A stretch of 64,000 bases of DNA, from the NCBI GenBank assembly GCA_022842205.1, contig JALHQA010000006.1, positions 155,166 through 219,165 on the forward strand, written 5' to 3'. Under the pieces are notes generated by a model. It was not told the origin of the DNA. It searched no databases and saw nothing but the letters and a program-made list of their open reading frames with translations. The first letter of the stretch is position 1, and every line of letters begins with the position of its first letter. The DNA comes from Hyphomicrobiales bacterium (lineage in GTDB: Bacteria > Pseudomonadota > Alphaproteobacteria > Rhizobiales > Methylopilaceae). Positions 9,132 through 18,598 of the stretch are shown piece after piece. Made by a program: the position numbers and the translations under genes.

Positions 9132-9941
9132 TCACCCGAAGCGGCCGGTGATATAGTCCTGGGTCCGCGGCTCGCGCGGATTGGTGAAGATGTCGTCCGT
9201 AGCCCCCTCCTCGACCAGAATACCGAGGTGGAAGAAGGCCGTGCGCTGCGACACACGGGCTGCCTGTTGCATCGAGTGGGTCACGATCACAATCGTGAAG
9301 TTCTGACGCAACTCAGTGATCAGCTCTTCGATCTTGGCCGAGGCGATCGGATCGAGCGCCGAGCACGGCTCGTCCATCAGGATGATTTCCGGGCTGACGG
9401 CGATGGCGCGGGCGATGCACAGGCGCTGCTGCTGGCCGCCCGAAAGGCTCGTGCCCGAATCGTCCAGGCGATCCTTCACTTCCTCGAACAAGCCAGCACG
9501 CTTCAGCGAGCCGACAACGATCTCCTCCAGCTCAGTCTTATCTTTTGCAATGCCGTGAATGCGCGGTCCATACGCGATGTTCTCAAAGATCGATTTGGGA
9601 AATGGGTTCGGCTTCTGGAACACCATGCCAACGCGCGCGCGCAGCTGCACTACGTCGAGAGACGGCGTGTATATGTCCTGGCCATCGATGTCGATATTGC
9701 CGGTAATCCGGGCGATATCGATCGTGTCGTTCATACGGTTGATGCAGCGCAGGAACGTCGACTTTCCGCAGCCGGAGGGTCCGATAAAGGCCATCACGGC
9801 CTTTTCCGGAATGGCGATGGAGACATCCTTCAGCGCGTGCTTGTCACCGTAAAAAACGTTGACGCCACTGGCGCGGATTTTGGTTCTCGTATCCGGCGGC
9901 ACATCGACATGCGCGATCGGAGAAAGCGAAAGGTCCATCAC
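9132..9941 (-). CDS. pstB: Phosphate ABC transporter ATPase PstB
   Basis: This is the cytoplasmic ATPase of the high-affinity phosphate importer. It is 269 residues long with Walker [10 protein letters not shown], the signature LSGGQQQRL, Walker [14 protein letters not shown] and the switch His in [15 protein letters not shown] after Walker A is typical for PstB. It is last in pstSCAB, 13 bases after pstA. A phoU gene, which usually follows pstB, is not here; the next gene downstream is queH. Confidence 0.95.
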   Translation of the reverse strand: MMDLSLSPIAHVDVPPDTRTKIRASGVNVFYGDKHALKDVSIAIPEKAVMAFIGPSGCGKSTFLRCINRMNDTIDIARITGNIDIDGQDIYTPSLDVVQLRARVGMVFQKPNPFPKSIFENIAYGPRIHGIAKDKTELEEIVVGSLKRAGLFEEVKDRLDDSGTSLSGGQQQRLCIARAIAVSPEIILMDEPCSALDPIASAKIEELITELRQNFTIVIVTHSMQQAARVSQRTAFFHLGILVEEGATDDIFTNPREPRTQDYITGRFG

Positions 9942-9954
9942 ATCACCTTGTCTG

Positions 9955-11499
9955 TCACCAGCGGCGTTCGAAGCGGCGCCGGAGGAAAATGGCCAGCCCG
10001 TTCATGATGAACAGGAACAACAATAGCACAATAATGGCGGCTGCGGTCTTCGCCGCGAAGGCGGCTTCCGGCAGGTCCGACCAGAGATAGATCTGCACCG
10101 GCAAAGCGGTCGCCGCGTCGGTCGGGCCCGATGGCACGTCCACGATAAACGCCACCATGCCGATAAGGAGCAGAGGCGCGGTTTCGCCGAGGGCGTGCGC
10201 CATGCCAATGATCGTGCCGGTCAGAATGCCTGGCATCGCCAGCGGCAGAACATGATGGAAAATCGCCTGCTGGTGAGACGCTCCGACGCCGAGCGCACCC
10301 TCGCGGATCGACGGCGGAACCGCCGCAAGTGCGGCGCGCGATGCGATAATGATCGTCGGCAACACCAGCAACGCAAGCACGAGTCCGCCCACCAGCGGTG
10401 TCGAGCGCGGCAGTCCGAAAAAGTTCAGAAAAACCGCCAGGCCCAGCAGACCGAAGATGATCGACGGCACGGCCGCGAGATTGTTGATGTTCACCTCGAT
10501 CAAGTCCGTCCATTTGTTCTTAGGGGCAAACTCCTGAAGGTAAATGGCGGCTGCGACGCCCGTAGGTAGGCAAAGCACCAGGGTGATCATCATCGTGAAC
10601 AGCGAGCCGGACAGCGCGCCCAGAATACCGGCGAGCTCCGCCTCGCGACTGTCGCCGTTCGTAAAGAACCGCCAGTTGAAGCTGCGCTCGATAACACCCT
10701 GCTCCGTCAGTGTCTGAAGCCATACGACTTCGCGATCGCCGAGCCTGCGGCTTCCCTCGGATGTCTCAAATGTCACCAGCTTCCAGTCGGCGGCTGCCGT
10801 GTCGCGCAGCGGCATCATGACGTCGCCCGTCAGAACGCCATCCTGCTGGCCCGTGATCTTCACCCAGCCGCCGCTAATGCGGACCAGCGTGCTCGGATCG
10901 GCGGACGCGAAGCCCGATACCCGCAGAGGAGGCGCCCCGGAAAGCGTGATCGTTCCTTCGGTTCCGCTCGGCGTCAGCTGACCGGCGCCTGCGCGTTCCA
11001 CGACATCCGTCGCCTGCCCCTTCACGAACAAGTCGGCATCGTCGGAGAGAAGAACGCGTGTATTTACCGTCTTTCCGACCAGATCGCGATCGCGAAGAAT
11101 CTGGTCGCGGAAACCTTCCGTGCCGGAAGAACTGATGAGCGCATTCAACTGGCGGCGCGCCACGCGGTCATTGGCACCGGGCAGCAATTCCGCCAGCCGC
11201 GCACGGACAGGCGCGTCGAAATTGCCCGAAGCAATCGACTCGACGCTGCCATCGCCCTTCGGATCGATATCGGAGGGCGTCGCCGGAACTTCGATCGACA
11301 GCCAACTTGTAGTGAAAGCCGGGGCCGCGCGATAAACGACGTCGGTGATAAGCGCCACGAGAAACAGTGCGGCAAATCCGATCGCGGCGATGCCGTATGC
11401 ACGGAATCGTGCTTCGGCACGATAGCGCTTGCGTACGCGCGCCCGCGCGGCGTCGGATGTGACGTCGAAAACGCGGTTCGGAGACGAGATATCAGTCAT
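9955..11499 (-). CDS. pstA: Phosphate ABC transporter permease PstA, long form
   Basis: The 514-residue protein is much longer than the roughly 290-residue Escherichia coli PstA. It has one N-terminal helix (about 35-55), a large domain of about 200 residues predicted outside the membrane, and then the usual permease core with [12 protein letters not shown] near the C-terminus. Long PstA forms with this extra domain are common in alphaproteobacteria. Its start overlaps the pstC stop by eight bases, so translation is probably coupled. Confidence 0.93.
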   Translation of the reverse strand: MTDISSPNRVFDVTSDAARARVRKRYRAEARFRAYGIAAIGFAALFLVALITDVVYRAAPAFTTSWLSIEVPATPSDIDPKGDGSVESIASGNFDAPVRARLAELLPGANDRVARRQLNALISSSGTEGFRDQILRDRDLVGKTVNTRVLLSDDADLFVKGQATDVVERAGAGQLTPSGTEGTITLSGAPPLRVSGFASADPSTLVRISGGWVKITGQQDGVLTGDVMMPLRDTAAADWKLVTFETSEGSRRLGDREVVWLQTLTEQGVIERSFNWRFFTNGDSREAELAGILGALSGSLFTMMITLVLCLPTGVAAAIYLQEFAPKNKWTDLIEVNINNLAAVPSIIFGLLGLAVFLNFFGLPRSTPLVGGLVLALLVLPTIIIASRAALAAVPPSIREGALGVGASHQQAIFHHVLPLAMPGILTGTIIGMAHALGETAPLLLIGMVAFIVDVPSGPTDAATALPVQIYLWSDLPEAAFAAKTAAAIIVLLLFLFIMNGLAIFLRRRFERRW

Positions 11500-12865
11500 A
11501 TTGTTCCCGGTACCGGCGTACGACCTGGAGTGCGACGAAGTTCATCGCGAGCGTGAAGAAGAACAGAACAAAGCCGAGCGCGAAGGCCGAAAGCGTCTTG
11601 GCGCTGTCGAACTCCTGGTCGCCCGTCAGCAGCGTCTTGATCTGAACGGTGACGGTTGTGACGGCTTCGAGCGGGTTGAATGTCAGGTTCGCGGAAAGGC
11701 CGGCCGCCATGACGACAATCATGGTCTCGCCGACGGCGCGGCTGATTGCCAGCATGAAGGCGGACACGATGCCCGGCAGCGCGGCAGGCAGCACGACCTT
11801 TTTGATCGTCTCCGACTTTGTGGCGCCCATGCCATAGGAACCATCGCGCAGCGACTGCGGAACGGCGTTGATCACATCGTCGGACAGCGACGACACGAAC
11901 GGGATGATCATGACACCCATAACCAGGCCGGCAGCGAGCGCACTTTCGGACGCAACATCAAGCCCGAGAGCTTCGCCCGCGCTTCGTATCAACGGGGCGA
12001 CGGTCAGCGCGGCGAAGAAGCCGAACACCACGGTCGGCACGCCGGCCAGAACCTCGAGCACCGGCTTCGCGATGGAGCGCACCCGCGGCGAGGCGTACTC
12101 CGCCATGTAGATCGCCGAGAACAGCCCGATCGGGCCGGCAACGCACATTGCGATAACCATGATGAGCGTCGTTCCGACGAACAGCGGGACCGCTCCGAAC
12201 GCGCCGGAAGAACCGACCTGATCGGCACGAATGGCCGTCTGCGGGCTCCATTGGAAGCCGAAAAGAAACTCCCACCACGGCACGCGGGCGAAGAAGCGGA
12301 ACGTCTCGAACAAAACGGAAAATACAATGCCGACGGTTGTCAGCACGGCGACGATCGAACAGGCGAGCAGGATAAGCTTCACCGCCCGCTCGACCGTGTT
12401 CCGAGCGCGGAAATGTGGTGAAAGGCGGCGGGTTGCCCAAAGATAGCCAAACGCGCCGAACGCCATGCCGAGCACAAGCTTCGCCCAATGGGAGAGGGTC
12501 AGATTGTGCGCGAATGCCTCCCCGACGGAGCGGACTTCGGGAGGAACCTCGCCGAACGTCTGTCCGGACGCGACATTGTGAATCTCGCGGAGGCGGGTTG
12601 CTCTCGAAAGATCATCGGTGGGCTGGAAGGCGGCCGGCAGCGAATGCAGCGCCTGCGTTTCGAGCAGCCTCGTTTCAGCGGTCGACCAGATCGCGAACAA
12701 GACCAGCATCGGGACAATAATCGCCAGAATGACGAAATATCCGTGATATCCAGGCAGCGAATGAAGATTGTGGCCGTTCTCGCGGAAGGCATGTGCGCGG
12801 CTGCGCCCCGCATAGAAGCCCAGCACGGCAAACACCGCGACTACCAGAAAATAAATCCAGGCCAT
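11492..12865 (-). CDS. pstC: Phosphate ABC transporter permease PstC, long form
   Basis: PstC pairs with PstA to form the phosphate channel. The start at 12865 (MAWIYF) gives 457 residues; an upstream Met at 12943 would run into the pstS terminator region. An N-terminal helical region of about 140 residues precedes the permease core, in which GATKSETIKKVVLPAALPGI is the conserved cytoplasmic loop and SRAVGETMIVVM the following helix. Conserved gene order and overlaps place it in pstSCAB. A hairpin terminator just upstream probably lowers its expression relative to pstS. Confidence 0.93.
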   Translation of the reverse strand: MAWIYFLVVAVFAVLGFYAGRSRAHAFRENGHNLHSLPGYHGYFVILAIIVPMLVLFAIWSTAETRLLETQALHSLPAAFQPTDDLSRATRLREIHNVASGQTFGEVPPEVRSVGEAFAHNLTLSHWAKLVLGMAFGAFGYLWATRRLSPHFRARNTVERAVKLILLACSIVAVLTTVGIVFSVLFETFRFFARVPWWEFLFGFQWSPQTAIRADQVGSSGAFGAVPLFVGTTLIMVIAMCVAGPIGLFSAIYMAEYASPRVRSIAKPVLEVLAGVPTVVFGFFAALTVAPLIRSAGEALGLDVASESALAAGLVMGVMIIPFVSSLSDDVINAVPQSLRDGSYGMGATKSETIKKVVLPAALPGIVSAFMLAISRAVGETMIVVMAAGLSANLTFNPLEAVTTVTVQIKTLLTGDQEFDSAKTLSAFALGFVLFFFTLAMNFVALQVVRRYREQYD

Positions 12866-12901
12866 GTGCGTTGCCCGGCCCCAACCGTTGTTCGTATAGC
12901 G

Positions 12902-12934
12902 AAAAAATGTGCGGCGGGCACTGCCCGCCGCACA
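12902..12934 (-). terminator. Attenuating terminator between pstS and pstC
   Basis: Read on the minus strand, a perfect 13-bp inverted repeat (TGTGCGGCGGGCA and its complement around one central base) is followed directly by TTTTTT. This is a textbook intrinsic terminator placed 10 bases after the pstS stop and before pstC. Partial termination here would give more binding protein than membrane components. Confidence 0.88.
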
Positions 12935-12944
12935 GGATATCAAA

Positions 12945-13991
12945 TCAGAACGCTTCGGCGCCGAGCGGCTTCATAGCCTTCGCGTTTTCGACGACCTTGG
13001 TGCGCTCTTCCGCCGGCAGCGGGATCAGACCCTTGCTCGACAGGTAGCCGTCTTCGCCGATCGCCTTGTCGGAAACGTATTCCTCGACGAACTTGTCAAC
13101 GCCGGGAACAACACCGACATGCTGCTTCTTGATGTACACGAACAGCGGGCGGGAAACCTTGTAGGAACCCGACGCGATGTTCTCGAAGGTCGGCGTGCCG
13201 CCATCGACGGTCGCGCCCTTGATCTTCGAAGCGTTCTCTTCGAGGAACGAGTAGCCGAAGATGCCCACGGCCTTCGGGTTCGCTTCCAGCTTCTGGACGA
13301 TCAGATTGTCGTTCTCGCCGGCGTCGATGTACGCACCGTCCTCACGGATCGACTTCCAAACCTTGTCGAACGCCTTGGAGTCAGCCTTCTTCAGGTCCTT
13401 CAGAGCCGGGACACCTTCGGCGCCCGTTTCCATGACGAGTTCAAGGAACGCGTCGCGCGTGCCGGAGGTCGGCGGCGGGCCGAGCACTTCGATCTTTTCG
13501 TTCGGGAGCGAAGCGTCGATGTCGCTCCAGTTCTTGTAGGGGTTCGGAGCCAGCTTGCCGTCAGCGCCCGGCAGTTCGCGGGCCAGCGCCTGAAACACCT
13601 GCGTCTTCGTGAGCGTCAGATCAGGACCGCTTTTGGAATTGGCGATCACGATACCGTCGAAACCGATCTTCAGTTCGACGACGTCCGTGACGCCGTTCTT
13701 CTGGCAATCGTCGAACTCGCTCTTCTTGATGCGGCGCGACGCGTTCGTCGCATCCGGATGGTCGACGCCGACACCGGCGCAGAACAGCTTCATGCCGCCG
13801 CCCGTGCCGGTCGATTCGACGACCGGGGTCTTGCCGCCGGCCTTGCCGAGTTGTTCGGCGACCGCGGTCGTGAACGGATAAACGGTGGACGATCCGACGA
13901 CGCGGATCTGGTCACGCGCCTGCGCGCCGGAAGCGAGCACGACGGTGGAAAGCACGAGCGCCGCGGCGCTGGTGAAAGTAGCGAATTTCAT
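12945..13991 (-). CDS. pstS: Periplasmic phosphate-binding protein PstS
   Basis: The start at 13991 gives 348 residues with a signal peptide ending at SGAQA. The mature protein opens with IRVVGSSTVYPF, the Ser/Thr phosphate-contact loop of PstS, and carries ESTGTGGGMKLFC and PTSGTRDAF, the other anion-binding loops. An in-frame upstream extension to 14105 overlaps the PHO box and was rejected. It is the first gene of pstSCAB, with a PHO box about 97 bases upstream and an intrinsic terminator right after it. Confidence 0.95.
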   Translation of the reverse strand: MKFATFTSAAALVLSTVVLASGAQARDQIRVVGSSTVYPFTTAVAEQLGKAGGKTPVVESTGTGGGMKLFCAGVGVDHPDATNASRRIKKSEFDDCQKNGVTDVVELKIGFDGIVIANSKSGPDLTLTKTQVFQALARELPGADGKLAPNPYKNWSDIDASLPNEKIEVLGPPPTSGTRDAFLELVMETGAEGVPALKDLKKADSKAFDKVWKSIREDGAYIDAGENDNLIVQKLEANPKAVGIFGYSFLEENASKIKGATVDGGTPTFENIASGSYKVSRPLFVYIKKQHVGVVPGVDKFVEEYVSDKAIGEDGYLSSKGLIPLPAEERTKVVENAKAMKPLGAEAF

Positions 13992-14087
13992 GGGTTTGCA
14001 TCCCTGTCGCATCGTCCGCCATCGTTGCGGCGAACCATCATACGAAACGGCCCATCCGTTTCGCGGGACCACCTCTAGGGACCCTGC

Positions 14088-14105
14088 ATGACATCTGGAT
14101 GACAT
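14088..14105 (-). promoter_or_regulatory. PHO box upstream of pstS
   Basis: On the minus strand the sequence reads ATGTCATCCAGATGTCAT: two TGTCAT repeats 11 bases apart, which is the spacing and sequence of a PhoB binding site. It is 97 bases before the pstS start codon, so PhoB activation under phosphate limitation is expected. Confidence 0.85.
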
Positions 14106-14109
14106 TTGA

Positions 14110-14985
14110 TCAGTGGTTTTCGAGCCGTCTCTGAATGTCTTTCGCGGCCGTTATTCCATCGGCCATTGCCGTCACGACGCAGGGATGGCCCCGGGCCGCC
14201 ACCTCCCCTATGCCATAGATGCCGGGCACGCTGGTCCGGCAGGTCATAAAGTCCACTGCCAGATAGCCTTTCTGGTTCCGCTCCAGTTCGAACTCATCGG
14301 CGAACACAGGCATCGGCTCCCAGCCGTACATGACAAGTATGACATCGTAGGCCCGGCCGTTGACCTGGCCTATCGCACCCTCCACCTCGTAGGGCCCGTG
14401 GTGGACGTCGTCGGGATTTGCCATGGCACGGAAGACATGGCCGGCACGGACGGTCCGGGCATAAATATGAGCCTCGGACGCGCCCGCGCGCTTCACGAAC
14501 TCGTAGTTCTCGAAAGCATTGTCTCCGCCGCCGAGAATGGCGACCGACTGGCCCGCGAAATTGCTCTCAAAGACATGCTGGCCGGGCCCGAACAGCAGGC
14601 GGGGGCCAGGCTCCAGCCCGCCACGGCGCGGCTGCACGCCTGTTGCGATAACAAGATTTGGCGCCGAGACGGCCTGAATTTTCCCCGAAGGCAGCTCGAA
14701 CATGACGTCGAAAGCGTCGCCGGAACGCAGCGCCTGTGCGGCCCGAGCGCCGAGAAACATGGGAACGCCGGCCGCCGCGAGCGCAAGCCCGATACCTTCG
14801 GCCAAGTCCGGCCCCGTCACCCCCGGCTGGGTCACGATCCAGTCGTTCCGAAAGGGGCTGTCGTTCAGCAACCCGCCAGCGGTCGGCCGCGCGTCCGCCA
14901 GAATCGGGTTGAACCCGAGCTTCGCCAGCCACAAGGCGCAGGACGAGCCTGCCGGCCCCGCGCCGATAATGATTGCATCCGCCAT
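14110..14985 (-). CDS. FAD-dependent pyridine nucleotide oxidoreductase, thioredoxin reductase fold, no CxxC
   Basis: The 291-residue flavoprotein starts with the FAD-binding GAGPAGSSCALWLA, has a second nucleotide-binding loop AILGGGDNAFENYEF and the C-terminal FAD motif GIYGIGEVAARG. The fold is that of thioredoxin reductase, but the redox-active CxxC of that family is missing: the only Cys are isolated. It is therefore not a thioredoxin reductase; a ferredoxin- or quinone-directed NAD(P)H enzyme is possible. The start at 14985 follows GGGA at good spacing. It ends only five bases from the pstS PHO box. Confidence 0.7.
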   Translation of the reverse strand: MADAIIIGAGPAGSSCALWLAKLGFNPILADARPTAGGLLNDSPFRNDWIVTQPGVTGPDLAEGIGLALAAAGVPMFLGARAAQALRSGDAFDVMFELPSGKIQAVSAPNLVIATGVQPRRGGLEPGPRLLFGPGQHVFESNFAGQSVAILGGGDNAFENYEFVKRAGASEAHIYARTVRAGHVFRAMANPDDVHHGPYEVEGAIGQVNGRAYDVILVMYGWEPMPVFADEFELERNQKGYLAVDFMTCRTSVPGIYGIGEVAARGHPCVVTAMADGITAAKDIQRRLENH

Positions 14986-15050
14986 CTGAAATCCCGGCAA
15001 ACTGTTCGCGGCGAAGCATGCGAAACGCGCCGGTTATTGCAAGCCGAAGC

Positions 15051-15254
15051 TCAGGCTGTCTTGGCCTTCTTCTTCGGCTTGGCCGGTGTTTTGGCCTTGG
15101 CCGGCGCTTTCTTCGGCTTGAAGCCCTTCAGGAGTTCCGCATCGACCTCCTGCTCGGCCTTGAACCAGTGGTCCCAGTCCGTTCCGTGCGGATAGCCCGT
15201 TTTTTCCCACAAGGCATAGGCACGGCTCTGAATTTTCTCGTGACGGTCCAGCAT
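15051..15254 (-). CDS. DUF2934 small basic protein
   Basis: The start at 15254 is preceded by GGGAGAG at good spacing; a Met five codons earlier lacks one. The 67-residue product opens with a DUF2934-like block (RHEKIQSRAYALWEKTGYPHG, then DWDHWFKAEQEV) and ends in an Ala/Lys/Pro-rich tail. DUF2934 proteins are common in Hyphomicrobiales and have no established function. The basic tail could bind nucleic acid, but this is speculation. Confidence 0.75.
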   Translation of the reverse strand: MLDRHEKIQSRAYALWEKTGYPHGTDWDHWFKAEQEVDAELLKGFKPKKAPAKAKTPAKPKKKAKTA

Positions 15255-15442
15255 CAAACTCTCCCGCATTGTACATAGTCCCGCAGTGCAACCTGATGAT
15301 GCCGAATTTCACGTGATTCGAGTGCCCAAATGGGATGCAGCTAGCCTCCGAAAATTGCGCTTTCTTTAGGAGAGGCCGGACTTTCACTCCTGTTTGGCTT
15401 GACCCTGAGAGGGGCGGCCAATAGCTTCCGCCCCGTCGCCGG

Positions 15443-15517
15443 GGGCCGGTAGCTCAGCGGTAGAGCACGTGACTTTTAATCATGTGGTCGAGGGTTCGAT
15501 CCCCTCCCGGCTCACCA
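15443..15517 (+). tRNA. tRNA-Lys (anticodon TTT)
   Basis: A complete cloverleaf can be drawn: acceptor GGGCCGG with CCGGCTC (one G-U pair), D-arm AGCTCAGCGGTAGAGC, anticodon stem CGTGA/TCATG with loop CTTTTAA (anticodon TTT), and T-arm GAGGG-TTCGATC-CCCTC. The CCA end is encoded. It lies opposite the flanking minus-strand genes. Confidence 0.95.
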
Positions 15518-15522
15518 GCGGC

Positions 15523-16644
15523 TTACCCTTCCCCACCCTTCGCCCAACCCGCCCTCGTCTCCGCCGCGTAGCCGGCGAAGCGGCCGTCGCGGATCGCGGC
15601 CCGCGCGCCGGCCATGAGCTGCTGGTAATAGGCAAGATTGGCCCAGGTCAGCAGCGTCATGCCGAGTATCTCGCCACTGCGGACCAGATGATGCAGGTAT
15701 GCCCGCGAATAGTCGCGTGCGGCCGGGCATGCGCTTTCCGGATCGAGCGGCGCGGGGTCCGCGGCATGGCCGGCATTCTTCAGATTGAGCCGGCCGAACC
15801 GCGTATAGGCTTGGCCATGACGGCCGGCCCGGGTCGGCATCACGCAATCGAACATATCGATGCCGCGCTCGATGGCATGCAACAGATCGTCCGGCGTACC
15901 GACACCCATCAGATAGCGGGGCTTCGCGGTCGGAAGCGCTGGCACCGTCTCGTCCAGCACGCGCAGCATCACGTCCTGCGGTTCGCCGACAGCTAGCCCG
16001 CCGAGCGCATAGCCGGGAAAATCCATGTCGACCAGTTCGCGGGCGGATTCCAGTCGCAGGTCGGCAAGATCACCGCCCTGCACGATCGCGAACGGCGCCT
16101 GCCCCGGGCCGCCGCGGAACGCAGCCTTGGACCGCTCGGCCCAGCGCAGCGACAGCCGCATCGCCCGCTCGATTTCCTCGCGCGTGTTCGGCAGTTCCAC
16201 GCATTCGTCGAACTGCATATGGATGTCCGACCCAAGCAGAGCCTGGATTTCCATGCTGCGCTCCGGCGTCAGCATGTGGCGTGATCCGTCGATATGCGAC
16301 TTGAAGGCCACGCCCTCTTCCGTCACCTTCCGCAGCTTTGCGAGCGACATCACCTGAAACCCGCCGCTGTCCGTCAGGATCGTGTGCGGCCAGTTCATGA
16401 ATGTATGCAGACCGCCGAGCTCCGCGACGCGCTCGGCTCCCGGGCGGAGCATCAGATGGTAGGTATTTCCGAGCACGACGTCCGTACCCGTATCGCGCAC
16501 ATCGCGCGTCTGCATGGCCTTGACCGTCGCGGCCGTACCGACAGCCATGAAAGCCGGCGTCGCCACTTTGCCATGCGCGGTCGTGATTGTTCCGGCCCGG
16601 GCTTTCCCGTCGGCGGCATCGACAGTGAAGGAGAATTCGGTCAT
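15523..16644 (-). CDS. tgt: tRNA-guanine transglycosylase, zinc-site variant
   Basis: Tgt exchanges guanine 34 for preQ1 in tRNAs with GUN anticodons. The 373-residue protein keeps the catalytic residues: D92 in TDSGGFQ, D266 in FDCVMPTR, and the preQ1-binding block GGLAVGE. The usual zinc site is degraded: where other Tgt enzymes have CxCxxC, this one has ESACPAAR (S304, C306, A309), and the His ligand is replaced by Ala in [10 protein letters not shown] (A335). Three of four ligands are thus lost while the rest is normal. Its start overlaps the queA stop (ATGA), so the two are coupled. Confidence 0.95.
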   Translation of the reverse strand: MTEFSFTVDAADGKARAGTITTAHGKVATPAFMAVGTAATVKAMQTRDVRDTGTDVVLGNTYHLMLRPGAERVAELGGLHTFMNWPHTILTDSGGFQVMSLAKLRKVTEEGVAFKSHIDGSRHMLTPERSMEIQALLGSDIHMQFDECVELPNTREEIERAMRLSLRWAERSKAAFRGGPGQAPFAIVQGGDLADLRLESARELVDMDFPGYALGGLAVGEPQDVMLRVLDETVPALPTAKPRYLMGVGTPDDLLHAIERGIDMFDCVMPTRAGRHGQAYTRFGRLNLKNAGHAADPAPLDPESACPAARDYSRAYLHHLVRSGEILGMTLLTWANLAYYQQLMAGARAAIRDGRFAGYAAETRAGWAKGGEG

Positions 16645-17726
16645 CGCGGCTCGGGAAACAGCAGGCTGGAGTCGCCATAGGAATAGAAGCGATAGCCCGA
16701 TGCAATGGCATGCGCATAAGCGCGCTTCATTCTATCGAGTCCGCTGAACGCCGAAACCAGCATGAACAGTGTCGATTTCGGCAGATGGAAATTCGTCATC
16801 AAGGCATCGATGGCGCGGAACCTGTAGCCGGGCGTGATGAAGATGTCGGTCTCCCCGGACCACGGATGGATGCGTCCGGATTTGTCGGCCGCCGTTTCCA
16901 GCAAACGCAGCGCCGTCGTGCCGACAGCGATGATACGCCCGCCTTCTGCTCGTGTGGAATTGAGCGCCTCGGCGGATTCCCGAGAAACTGAACCCCACTC
17001 GGAATGCATCTTGTGATCGTCGGTATCGTCCGCCTTCATCGGCAGGAAAGTCCCGGCGCCGACATGAAGCGTGACGTTCTGCAGTGTTATTCCGCGCGCT
17101 TCGAGCCGTTCGGCAAGGGAAGGCGTGAAATGCAGCCCCGCCGTGGGCGCCGCAACCGCGCCTTCCTCGCGCGCGAACAAGGTTTGATAATCCGCGCGGT
17201 CGCTTTCATCCGCCGGACGCCGCCCGGCAATGTAAGGCGGCAGCGGCATGACGCCGAGCGAGGCTATCGCCTCGTCGAGGAATGCACCCGAAAAATCGAA
17301 GTCCAGAAGAATTTCTCCGGTCGGCCATTTTTCGCGCACTTGCGCCGAAATTTCGCCGAGCAGGCATACCCTGCCCTCGCCGCCGAAAACGATGCGGTCC
17401 CCCGTGTCCAGCTTGCGGCCCGGCCTGGCAAACGCCAGCCAGCTCTTTGCATCGATGCGTTTGTGAAGCGTGACGTCAATACGAGGGGCAGGTTCGCCCC
17501 GGCCCACGCGTCGTCCGGCAAGCTGTGCCGGAATAACCTTGGTGTTGTTGACCACCAACGTGTCGCCCGGCCGCAGCAAGTCCGGAAGATCCCGGACGAA
17601 ATTGTCCTCAAGCTCGGGATCGGCGCCCGGTCGTACCACCAGCATTCTGGCGCTGTCGCGGGGAGACACCGGGCGGAGTGCAATCCTGTCTTCCGGAAGA
17701 TCGAAGTCGAAGTCCGAAACGCGCAT
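16641..17726 (-). CDS. queA: S-adenosylmethionine:tRNA ribosyltransferase-isomerase QueA
   Basis: QueA adds the cyclopentane ring to preQ1 on tRNA, making epoxyqueuosine, directly after Tgt. The 361-residue product is of normal length, with the N-terminal [14 protein letters not shown], then TAGLHFTP and [18 protein letters not shown], all characteristic of QueA. It lies between ridA and tgt in a minus-strand run and overlaps tgt by four bases. With queH it completes the tRNA-level end of queuosine synthesis; preQ1-forming genes are not in this window. Confidence 0.95.
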   Translation of the reverse strand: MRVSDFDFDLPEDRIALRPVSPRDSARMLVVRPGADPELEDNFVRDLPDLLRPGDTLVVNNTKVIPAQLAGRRVGRGEPAPRIDVTLHKRIDAKSWLAFARPGRKLDTGDRIVFGGEGRVCLLGEISAQVREKWPTGEILLDFDFSGAFLDEAIASLGVMPLPPYIAGRRPADESDRADYQTLFAREEGAVAAPTAGLHFTPSLAERLEARGITLQNVTLHVGAGTFLPMKADDTDDHKMHSEWGSVSRESAEALNSTRAEGGRIIAVGTTALRLLETAADKSGRIHPWSGETDIFITPGYRFRAIDALMTNFHLPKSTLFMLVSAFSGLDRMKRAYAHAIASGYRFYSYGDSSLLFPEPR

Positions 17727-17732
17727 GACGGC

Positions 17733-18128
17733 TCAGGGCCGCCGCGCGACGAGGTCGATTTCGACAAGCGCGTTGACGGCGAGCCCAGTCACACCGACGC
17801 ATGTGCGGCTTGGCAGCTTCCCCGGTTCGAAGAAGCTCTGGTATGTCACGTTCATGGCCACGTAATCGCGCTGGAAATCCGTCAGATATACGCGCGCGAA
17901 CACCACGTTTTGAAAACCGAGGCCAACTCCCGAAAGAACGATCCGCAGATTTTCCATAACCCGCCGCGTCTGCGCTTCTATCCCTCCCGGAAGAGGCGCA
18001 TCCGGTGCGTCCGGATCGGTCGGCATCTGGCCAGTTACAAAAACCCATCCATCGGCTTCGACCGCATGAGAAAACGGTGCCACCGGGCGCGGACCGCCGC
18101 CGATCATGTGATGTATGGGCAAGCTCAT
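17733..18128 (-). CDS. RidA family protein (YjgF/YER057c/UK114)
   Basis: The 131-residue protein has the RidA-type core, with FVTGQMPTDP, ENLRIVLSGVG and the conserved Arg-Cys in SRTCVGVTGLAVNALVEID. RidA proteins are cytosolic trimers that hydrolyse reactive enamine/imine intermediates, such as 2-aminoacrylate from serine or threonine breakdown. The Arg needed for substrate carboxylate binding is present. It sits six bases upstream of queA, in the same minus-strand run. The exact subfamily cannot be settled by eye. Confidence 0.85.
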   Translation of the reverse strand: MSLPIHHMIGGGPRPVAPFSHAVEADGWVFVTGQMPTDPDAPDAPLPGGIEAQTRRVMENLRIVLSGVGLGFQNVVFARVYLTDFQRDYVAMNVTYQSFFEPGKLPSRTCVGVTGLAVNALVEIDLVARRP

Positions 18129-18141
18129 TTCCTCGTCGCCC

Positions 18142-18591
18142 TCAGTTCAGTCGCACGAGCAGCGCGCCTGAAAGCAGCATCGCGATGCCGACAATGCGCC
18201 AGAGATTTATCTCATGTACCGGCACACCGAAAATTCCGAAATGGTCCATGACGGCAGCTGCCGTGAGCTGTCCGGCAATGATGAAGGCGGCGAGCGCGGC
18301 GACGCCAATCCGCGGCACAAGGAAAATGCTACCGTAGACAATGCCGCACCCAAGCAGGCCGCCTGCCGCCCAAAGCCAGAACGGTGCGCCGCGTACGGCA
18401 CCGATACTCGCCATCTGTCCGCTTGCCAGCGCCAGAAGGATCAGGGCGACCGTGCCGACCCCGAACGATATCAGCGTCGCGCAGATCGCGGAACCGATAT
18501 GACGTGCGAGGCCGGCATTGATACCACTCTGCACGGCGAACGCCGTGCCGATCGCCAGCGCCATTACGGAGAAAGCGAGTTTCCCGATCAT
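18142..18591 (-). CDS. DMT-family inner membrane protein (YdcZ/DUF606 type)
   Basis: The 149-residue product has five hydrophobic helices with FAVQSGINAGLARHIGS in the first third and FIIAGQLTAAAVMDHFGIFG near the middle, both typical of the DUF606/YdcZ branch of drug/metabolite transporters. Such half-size members probably work as dimers. The substrate is unknown. It lies between the cyclophilin and ridA genes and is probably in their transcript. Confidence 0.78.
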   Translation of the reverse strand: MIGKLAFSVMALAIGTAFAVQSGINAGLARHIGSAICATLISFGVGTVALILLALASGQMASIGAVRGAPFWLWAAGGLLGCGIVYGSIFLVPRIGVAALAAFIIAGQLTAAAVMDHFGIFGVPVHEINLWRIVGIAMLLSGALLVRLN

Positions 18592-18598
18592 GTGCGGA

